Shown in pieces: positions 34,660 to 39,894 of a stretch of DNA of 39,894 nt; positions within the stretch are counted from its first letter, which is position 1, and each line of letters starts with the position of its first letter. Both the position numbers and the translations under genes were made by a program. The notes beneath the pieces are model-generated. The model made no database searches. It was given only the letters and a program-made list of their open reading frames with translations, and was not told where the DNA came from. The stretch lies in assembly GCA_947453625.1 (NCBI GenBank), contig CANGHK010000046.1:1-39894 (forward strand), read 5' to 3'. The DNA comes from Burkholderiales bacterium (GTDB lineage Bacteria; Pseudomonadota; Gammaproteobacteria; Burkholderiales; Burkholderiaceae_C).

Positions 34660-36156
34660 ATGACCGACCGACTGTTGATCGTCAACGGCCTGGTGCTACC
34701 CGACGCCGGGCAGGCGGCACGGCCGGCCGACTTGCTGGTCGAGGACGGCCGGGTCCTCGCCATAGGCACGCCAGGGCAGTTCGCCAGCCTTGAATCGGTG
34801 CGGCGCCTGGACGCGACCGACCGCCTGGTGATTCCCGGCCTGGTCAACGGCCATACCCACGCCCATGGCACGCTGGGCCGGGGCGCGGTGGCCGATGTCG
34901 CGCTGGAAGGCTTTCTGGCCGCCTCGCCGGCGATCAACGGCCAGCGCAACCTGGACGACCTGGCGCTGAGCGCGACGCTGACGGCGGTCGAGTTGCTGAA
35001 GAAGGGCTGCACGGCGCTGTTCGACATGAGCGCCGAGAGCCCGCTGCCCTCGCTGGCCGGGCTGCACGCGCTGGCCGGCGCCTATGCGGCGACCGGTATC
35101 CGGGCGGTGGTCGCGCCGATGATGGCCGACCGCACGCTCTACCAGGCCTATCCCGCGCTGCTGGCCAGCCTGCCCGAGACCTTGCGCCCGACGTTGGCCG
35201 GCCTGCGCGCTGCCGACCCCGCCGCCTGCCTGGCGGTGGTGCGACAAGCCGCGCGCGACTGGCCTTTCGACGCCGCGCAAGTGCGGCTGGGGCTGGCACC
35301 GACGATCCCGCTGCACTGCTCGGATGCCTTTTTGCAGGGCTGCGCGGCGCTGTCGGCCGAGTTCGGCCTGCCACTGCAGACCCACCTGGCCGAGAGCCAG
35401 GCCCAGGCGGTGGCGGGCCAGGCGCGCCATGGCCACAGCCTGGTGGCCCAACTCGCCGCGCTGGGCTTGCTGAGCCCGCGCCTGAGCGTGGCCCATGCGA
35501 TCTGGATTGACGACGCCGACATCGAGACCCTGGCGCGCGCCGGGGTCACTGCCGTGCACAACCCGCTGAGCAACCTGCGGCTGGGCTCGGGCGTCGCCCC
35601 GGTCAGGCGCATGCTCGAACGCGGCCTGCGTGTCGGCCTGGGCAGCGACGGCGCCAACACCTCGGACACCCAGAACCTGTTCGAGGCAGCGAGGTTGGCG
35701 GTCGGGCTGTCGCGGCTGATAGGCGCCGACGAACAGCGCTGGCTGAGCGCCGCCGAGGCCTTGCGCATGGCCACCGAATCCAGCGCCGTCGCGCTGGGCT
35801 GGGGCGACCAGATCGGCCGCATCGCCGTGGGCTGGCGCGCCGACCTGGTGTTGCTGGACCTGAGCCGGCCCGAATATGTGCCGCTGCGCGACCCGCTGCG
35901 CCAACTGGTGCACGGCGAGAGCGGCACCGCGGTGGACCGGGTGCTGGTGGGCGGGCGGCTGGTGGTCGACGGCGGGCGCGTGCTGAAGGTGGACGAAGCC
36001 GGCCTGCGGCGCCAGGCCCAGGCCGCGGCCGACCGGCTGGACGCGCTCAACGCCGAAGGCCGCCACCTGGCGTCTGCGCTGCGGCCCTGGGTCAGCGCGT
36101 TTTGCTGCGGCATGGGGCAACGCGCTTTCCTGCCCGCCCGCCGGCTGCCGGCTTGA
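34660..36156 (+). CDS. TRZ/ATZ-type amidohydrolase (aminohydrolase superfamily)
   Basis: A 498-residue cytoplasmic metal-dependent hydrolase of the amidohydrolase superfamily, in the branch with guanine, 8-oxoguanine and S-adenosylhomocysteine deaminases and the TRZ/ATZ triazine hydrolases. The metal-binding set is complete: HTH at residues 65-67 (NGHTHAHG), THLAESQ, VAHAIWID and GLGSDGANTSD. N-terminal TDRLLIVNGLVLPDAG and the C-terminal IAVGWRADLVLLDLSRPEYVP form the beta-sandwich typical of the family. The substrate is a cyclic N-containing compound by family, otherwise unknown. The last ~40 residues are a non-family extension. It is the first gene after the tRNA and precedes the divergent deacetylase-like and AtzEG genes. 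Confidence 0.88.
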   Translation: MTDRLLIVNGLVLPDAGQAARPADLLVEDGRVLAIGTPGQFASLESVRRLDATDRLVIPGLVNGHTHAHGTLGRGAVADVALEGFLAASPAINGQRNLDDLALSATLTAVELLKKGCTALFDMSAESPLPSLAGLHALAGAYAATGIRAVVAPMMADRTLYQAYPALLASLPETLRPTLAGLRAADPAACLAVVRQAARDWPFDAAQVRLGLAPTIPLHCSDAFLQGCAALSAEFGLPLQTHLAESQAQAVAGQARHGHSLVAQLAALGLLSPRLSVAHAIWIDDADIETLARAGVTAVHNPLSNLRLGSGVAPVRRMLERGLRVGLGSDGANTSDTQNLFEAARLAVGLSRLIGADEQRWLSAAEALRMATESSAVALGWGDQIGRIAVGWRADLVLLDLSRPEYVPLRDPLRQLVHGESGTAVDRVLVGGRLVVDGGRVLKVDEAGLRRQAQAAADRLDALNAEGRHLASALRPWVSAFCCGMGQRAFLPARRLPA

Positions 36157-36182
36157 TGGACAGGCCAGCCTGATCGCGCCGC

Positions 36183-37133
36183 TCAGCCCGCGTCCGCGGT
36201 CGGGCTGAGCGACTCGACGTGATCGCAGATCGCCCCCGGCTTCGTGAACCAGACTCCGCCCAGGTCGCGCTGGCGGGCGATGTGCTCGAGCGCGCGCCGC
36301 AGATGGCGCAGCCGGTAGGGCTGGCCGACGATGTAGGGATGGAACGCGATGCCCATCACCAGCGGCTGGGCCCGCGACTGCTCGAGCATCTCGTCGAAGT
36401 TGTCGATGACCATTTGGGCGAAATCCTTGGCGTCCATTTGCCGTGCCACGATCATCGGGATGTCGTTGAGCTCCTGCGGATAAGGCAGCGCCCACAGGCC
36501 CAGCCCGTTTCTGGTGCGCATCCGCACGGGCTGGTCGTCGTGGCACCAATTGAGGGTGTAGCGGTAGCCGGTTTCGGCCAGCAGGTCGGGCGTGTGCAGG
36601 CTCTCCGAGATCCAGGGCGACAGCCAGCCCGTCGGCGCCTGGCCGCTGTGCGCCAGCATCTGGCTGCGGCACTGCTGCAGCAGATCGCGCTCGGCGGCCT
36701 CGGCCAGCCCGCCCTGGCGCTCGGCATTGCTGTGGCCATGGCCTATCAACTCGTCGCCGCGGGCCACCAGCGCCGTCACCAACTCGGGGCAATAGTCGTA
36801 CAGCGCGGTGTTGACCAAGGCACCGGTGGGCAGCGCCAACTGGTCGAACAACTCGATACAGCGCCAGGCGCCGACCCGGTTGCCGTAGTCGCGCCAGCTG
36901 AAGTTCAACACGTCGGGTTGGGGCGCGGCCGGGGCGATGCAGGCGCCCAGGCCTTCGCCAAAGGCGAAATGCTCGAGGTTGAAGCCCAGGTAGACCGCCA
37001 GCCCGGCGCCGCCCGGCCAGCGGTAGCCGGGCCGGCGCGTGATCGGCAGGTAGTCGAAGCGGCCATGGCCGGGCAGCGGGCCGGCGTACTGGGCGCCGGG
37101 TTTGGCGGGTGTGGCAGGCGTTGGGGCCGTCAC
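36183..37133 (-). CDS. polysaccharide deacetylase-family protein (PuuE/allantoinase-like)
   Basis: A 316-residue cytoplasmic NodB-fold protein. Its N-terminus ITRRPGYRWPGGAGLAVYLG resembles PuuE-type allantoinases, which hydrolyse the hydantoin ring and are not true sugar deacetylases. Motif 1, where deacetylases have TFDDG, reads GFNLEHFAFGEG, and motif 2 is DELIGHGHSNAERQG, so the metal-binding Asp is absent. Later motifs GWLSPWISESLHTPDLL and LPYPQELNDIPMIV fit the PuuE-like clade. The start is GTG at 37133 with a poor ribosome-binding site; the only strong AGGAG-ATG pair upstream (ATG at 37179) is out of frame. It is convergent with the amidohydrolase and divergent from the solute-binding protein. 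Action on a ureide or cyclic amide is inferred. Confidence 0.85.
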   Translation of the reverse strand: MTAPTPATPAKPGAQYAGPLPGHGRFDYLPITRRPGYRWPGGAGLAVYLGFNLEHFAFGEGLGACIAPAAPQPDVLNFSWRDYGNRVGAWRCIELFDQLALPTGALVNTALYDYCPELVTALVARGDELIGHGHSNAERQGGLAEAAERDLLQQCRSQMLAHSGQAPTGWLSPWISESLHTPDLLAETGYRYTLNWCHDDQPVRMRTRNGLGLWALPYPQELNDIPMIVARQMDAKDFAQMVIDNFDEMLEQSRAQPLVMGIAFHPYIVGQPYRLRHLRRALEHIARQRDLGGVWFTKPGAICDHVESLSPTADAG

Positions 37134-37207
37134 GGGCAGGTGCCGCCGATGACATCGACGGGGGAAACAGCGTGCACATCACTCTCCTGTTGGGCGGTAG
37201 GGGTTGA

Positions 37208-37221
37208 CAGCAAAAGCTGTG
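37208..37221. promoter_or_regulatory. small palindrome in the divergent region
   Basis: ACAGC-AAAA-GCTGT is a perfect 5-base inverted repeat about 80 bases upstream of the predicted sigma-54 start for the solute-binding protein gene. It overlaps a TTGACA at 37205-37210. It may be an operator for a regulator of this cluster; no known binding family is recognised. Confidence 0.35.
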
Positions 37222-37266
37222 CCCTTTTTGCCCGCCCTCTCGCGGCGGCCGCCGCCCGTCAGCTGT

Positions 37267-37282
37267 TGGCACGAAAGCTGCG
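37267..37282 (+). promoter_or_regulatory. sigma-54 promoter of the solute-binding protein/AtzGE genes
   Basis: TGGCACGAAAGCTGCG matches the consensus TGGCACG-N4-TTGCW, with the whole -24 half exact. The invariant GG (37268-37269) and GC (37280-37281) are 10 bases apart. Predicted start near 37293 gives a leader of about 127 bases. Only a half NtrC-like site (GTGCA near 37172-37176, about -120) is visible upstream, so the activator is not settled. NtrC is the natural candidate. Confidence 0.65.
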
Positions 37283-37419
37283 TTTCCTCACCGGTATACA
37301 AGCCAGTGCACTTGGATATGAAGGCTTTGAATGGCCGCCCACCGACCTTCGCCGCCGACCTCATCTGCACGCTGGCCCGCCGCAGCACCACCCCTGCCCT
37401 ACCTCTTGCCGGAGTTTCC

Positions 37420-39027
37420 ATGGACCGTCGTGATTTCATCGCCACCAGTGCTGCCACCGCAGCGCTGGCCAGCCTGCCGCAAGCCGCGTCGGCCCAGTCG
37501 CGGCCGCAGGACATGCTGCTGGCGGCCACCGAGTTCGGTCCCAACTCGCTCGACATCCACACCGTGGGCGCCAACCGCGCCAGCTACGGCGTGTCCTGGG
37601 TCTGCTACGACCGCCTGATGACCTATGGCAAGAAGACCCTGGCCGACGGCCGCGTGGTCTATGACATCACCAAGCTCGAGCCCGAACTGGCCGAGAGCTG
37701 GAAGATCGCGCCCGACGGCAACTCGGTCAGCTTCAAGCTGCGCAAGAACGCCAAGTTCCACGACGGCACGCCGGTCACGGCCCGCGACGTGAAATGGTCG
37801 TTCGACCGCGCGGTCAGCGTCGGCGGCTTTCCCACCTTCCAGATGGCCGCCGGTTCGCTGGAAAAACCCGAGCAGTTCGAGGCGGTCGACGACCACACCT
37901 TCGTCGTCAAGTTCCTGCGCCGCGACAAGCTGGCGATGAACGACCTGGCCGTGCCTGTGCCCTGCATCTTCAACGCCGAACTGGTCAAGAAGAACGCCAC
38001 CGCGCAAGACCCCTGGGGCCTGGCCTTCACCCGCAACAACACCGCCGGCGGCGGCGCGTACAAGGTCGAGGCCTTCCGCCCGGGCCAGGAAATCATCTAC
38101 GTCCGCAACGACGACTGGGCCTGCGGCGCCAGCCCCAAGCTGCGCCGCATCGTCCAGCGCGAGGTCCCCAACGCCGGCAACCGGCGCGCGCTGCTGGTCA
38201 AGGGCGACATCGACATCACCTTCGACCTGCCGCCCAAGGACTTCGCCGAGCTGTCCAAGGAAGGCGGCCCGGTCAAGGTCAGCAGCACGCCGATCGAGAA
38301 CGCGATGGTCTACCTGGGCATGAACACGACCCGGGCGCCGTTCAACAACCCCAAGCTGCGCCAGGCCGTGGCCTACGCCCTGCCCTACGACAAGATGCTC
38401 GAGACGGCACTCTACGGCCGTGGCATCAAGCTCTACGGCGCGGCCTCGCCGCAGATCAAGACCACCGCCTGGCCCCAGGCCACCGCCTACCAGACCGACA
38501 TCGCCAAAGCCAAGGCCTTGATGGTCGAGGCCGGGCTGGGCGCGGGCTTCGAGACCACGCTGTCCTTCGACCTGGGCGGGGCCACCATCAGCGAGCCGAT
38601 GGCCGTGCTGATCCAGGAGTCGCTGGCGCAGATCGGCATCAAGACCACGATCAACAAGATCCCCGGCGCCACCTGGCGCTCGGCGCTGCTGAAGAAGGAC
38701 ATGCCGCTGCTGATCAACCGTTTCGGCGGCTGGCTGAACTACCCGGAGTATTTCTTCTTCTGGTGCTACCACGGCCAGAACGCGGTCTTCAACACCATGG
38801 GCTACCAGAACGCCAAGCTCGACAAGATCATCACCAACGCCAGATTCGCCGAGAGCAAGCCGCTCTACGACGCCTTCGTCAAGGACATGATCCAGATCGG
38901 CTACGACGAGGTGCCGCGGGTGCCTATGTTCCAGCCGACGATGGACGTGGCGATGCGCAAGGAGGTGCAGGGTTACCAGTACTGGTTCCACCTGCAGCCC
39001 GACTACCGCCAACTCTTCAAGGCCTGA
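37420..39027 (+). CDS. ABC transporter substrate-binding protein, family 5
   Basis: A 535-residue periplasmic solute receptor of the peptide/nickel/oligopeptide type (SBP_bac_5). The N-terminus MDRRDFIATSAATAALASLP has a twin-Arg motif (RRDF) and an AASAQS cleavage region, so Tat export is likely. The family signature LEPELAESWKIAPDGNSVSF followed by FKLRKNAKFHDGTPVTARDV is intact, and the rest matches the two-lobed fold. ATG at 37420 is preceded by GGAG at 5 bases. The DUF4089 gene starts 2 bases after the stop. The ligand could be a ureide, amide or peptide; sequence does not say. No permease or ATPase gene is in the window. Confidence 0.93.
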   Translation: MDRRDFIATSAATAALASLPQAASAQSRPQDMLLAATEFGPNSLDIHTVGANRASYGVSWVCYDRLMTYGKKTLADGRVVYDITKLEPELAESWKIAPDGNSVSFKLRKNAKFHDGTPVTARDVKWSFDRAVSVGGFPTFQMAAGSLEKPEQFEAVDDHTFVVKFLRRDKLAMNDLAVPVPCIFNAELVKKNATAQDPWGLAFTRNNTAGGGAYKVEAFRPGQEIIYVRNDDWACGASPKLRRIVQREVPNAGNRRALLVKGDIDITFDLPPKDFAELSKEGGPVKVSSTPIENAMVYLGMNTTRAPFNNPKLRQAVAYALPYDKMLETALYGRGIKLYGAASPQIKTTAWPQATAYQTDIAKAKALMVEAGLGAGFETTLSFDLGGATISEPMAVLIQESLAQIGIKTTINKIPGATWRSALLKKDMPLLINRFGGWLNYPEYFFFWCYHGQNAVFNTMGYQNAKLDKIITNARFAESKPLYDAFVKDMIQIGYDEVPRVPMFQPTMDVAMRKEVQGYQYWFHLQPDYRQLFKA

Positions 39028-39029
39028 GC

Positions 39030-39266
39030 ATGGACGCCGACCTGATCGCACGCCATGTCGAGACCAGCGCCGCGCTGATCGACTTGACCATCCCACCCGA
39101 CTACCGCGACGGCGTGCTGCGCTATTTCGGCATTGCCGCCGATCTGGCCGCGCTGGTGATGGCGCACCCGCTGACCCCCGCCGACGAAACGGCTTCGGTC
39201 TTCGTGCCGGTGTCGCCGCTGGCGTCAGCGCCATCAGTCACGTCCACCGCGGCGGTGCCGCGATGA
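39030..39266 (+). CDS. DUF4089 small protein, AtzG-like amidase subunit
   Basis: A 78-residue protein starting two bases after the solute-binding protein stop. MDADLIARHVETSAALIDLT and PPDYRDGVLRYFGIAADLAA fit DUF4089, the family of AtzG, the small partner that stabilises the AtzE 1-carboxybiuret hydrolase in Pseudomonas sp. ADP. The last ~20 residues are a Ser/Pro/Val-rich tail of low complexity. The stop overlaps the ATG of the following AtzE-type amidase by 4 bases (ATGA), as expected for two subunits of one complex. Confidence 0.83.
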   Translation: MDADLIARHVETSAALIDLTIPPDYRDGVLRYFGIAADLAALVMAHPLTPADETASVFVPVSPLASAPSVTSTAAVPR

Positions 39267-39894
39267 GCCGCGCCGCCGAACTGCTGGGCGGCAGCGCCCA
39301 GGCCATCGCCAGTGCCGTGCGCGGGCGCGAGGTCAGCGCGCTGGCGATGGTCGAGGCCAGCCTGGCGCGCATCCAGGCCACCGACGGCCGGGTCAATGCC
39401 TTCACCGCCCGCACCGTGCAGCGCGCCGTCAGCCAGGCCAGCGCGCTGGACGCCCAGCTGGCGCTGGGCGACAGCGTGACCGAGGCCTTGCCGCTGCTGG
39501 GCGTGCCCTTCGCGGTCAAGAACCTGTTCGACATCGAAGGCCTGACCACGCTGGCCGGATCGAAGATCGAGCGCGACCAGCCCGCGGCGAAGCAAGACGC
39601 GGTGCTGGTGCAGCGGCTGAGCCGGGCCGGCGCGGTGCTGGTGGGCGCGCTCAACATGGACGAGTACGCCTATGGATTCTCGACCGAGAACACGCATTAC
39701 GGGCCGACCTGCAACCCGCATGACCTGAGCCGCATTGCCGGCGGCTCGTCGGGCGGATCGGCCGCGGCGGTGGCCGCCGGCCAGGTGCCGGTCACGCTGG
39801 GGTCGGACACCAACGGCTCGATCCGGGTGCCGGCCTCGCTGTGCGGCGTGTTCGGCCTGAAGCCGACCTTCGGCCGGCTGCCGCGCACCGGCTC
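39263..39894 (+). CDS. AtzE-type amidase (amidase signature family), N-terminal part
   Basis: The 5' part of an amidase signature enzyme, about 210 codons before the window ends. The catalytic triad is visible: Lys in VPFAVKNLFDIEGL, the cis-Ser in IAGGSSGGSAAAV, and the nucleophilic Ser in GSDTNGSIRVPASLCGVFGL. Family members include GatA and AtzE; pairing with the DUF4089 gene through a 4-base overlap favours AtzE. In Pseudomonas sp. ADP, AtzE deaminates 1-carboxybiuret in cyanuric acid breakdown. Activity on cyanuric acid-derived compounds here is not shown, and the gene probably serves a related ureide or amide substrate. Confidence 0.88.
   Translation, partial: MSRAAELLGGSAQAIASAVRGREVSALAMVEASLARIQATDGRVNAFTARTVQRAVSQASALDAQLALGDSVTEALPLLGVPFAVKNLFDIEGLTTLAGSKIERDQPAAKQDAVLVQRLSRAGAVLVGALNMDEYAYGFSTENTHYGPTCNPHDLSRIAGGSSGGSAAAVAAGQVPVTLGSDTNGSIRVPASLCGVFGLKPTFGRLPRTG

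Noticed and set aside
34696-37272. An 858-codon open frame on the minus strand covering the amidohydrolase and the PuuE-like gene
   Set aside because: The part opposite the amidohydrolase is antisense, and the part over the PuuE-like gene is a one-base shift of the true frame. Only the upstream AGGAG-ATG at 37179 was kept as a note.
34405-39894. Genomic island integrated at tRNA-Arg
   Set aside because: No integrase, no duplicate tRNA end and no composition shift can be seen; the right end lies outside the window.

Overview
The window is about 40 kb of GC-rich (I estimate near 69 percent) bacterial chromosome. Gene content and order point to a betaproteobacterium of the Burkholderiales, probably near the Leptothrix/Rubrivivax/Roseateles group. 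The clues are the PCMT-like / rhodanese / TolC / WaaA block, PhaR, the NtrBC-GlnA arrangement with a small coiled-coil protein between them, and the DUF1439 lipoprotein. This placement is inferred from family recognition, not from a search. Coding density is very high and no gene-free stretch exceeds 300 bases. I see no rRNA, CRISPR array, insertion sequence or prophage.

Layout. 1-1.8 kb: the 3' end of trmB, then uppP and a DUF1439 lipoprotein on the minus strand. 1.9-9.7 kb: a TetR-regulated RND efflux operon (regulator, membrane fusion protein, HAE1-type pump) followed by a PCMT-like methyltransferase, a rhodanese and a TolC-type outer membrane channel. 9.8-12.5 kb (minus): waaA (Kdo transferase) and a phosphomannomutase/phosphoglucomutase, an envelope-sugar pair. 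12.7-14.7 kb (plus): an Ada-AlkA fusion overlapping ogt, an alkylation-repair unit. 14.8-20.6 kb: argG, a cystathionine beta-lyase-like enzyme, rimO, phaR and xth.

20.6-25.5 kb (minus) is a nitrogen-control locus: glnA, a small secreted coiled-coil protein, ntrB and ntrC. glnA has a readable sigma-54 promoter, two NtrC-like sites and a strong terminator. 25.7-32.5 kb (minus) holds a MoCF/CinA-like protein, an EI24 membrane protein, an exported YVTN beta-propeller, an exported creatininase-family protein, an MFS transporter, upp and rlmB. 32.6-34.2 kb holds an enoyl-CoA hydratase-family protein and a DUF1624-type membrane protein.

After a tRNA-Arg(TCT), 34.7-39.9 kb looks like a nitrogen-scavenging catabolic cluster: a TRZ/ATZ-type amidohydrolase, a divergent PuuE-like polysaccharide-deacetylase-fold protein, a family-5 solute-binding protein, an AtzG-like DUF4089 protein and an AtzE-type amidase cut by the window end. 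A near-consensus sigma-54 promoter precedes the solute-binding protein, which fits nitrogen-limitation control and links this cluster functionally to the NtrBC/GlnA locus in the same window.

The most interesting items are that putative sigma-54-controlled AtzEG cluster of unknown substrate, a GC-palindrome-derived insertion inside the dimerisation hairpin of NtrB, and several family members with altered active-site motifs (PCMT-like, creatininase-like, deacetylase-like and enoyl-CoA hydratase-like proteins).
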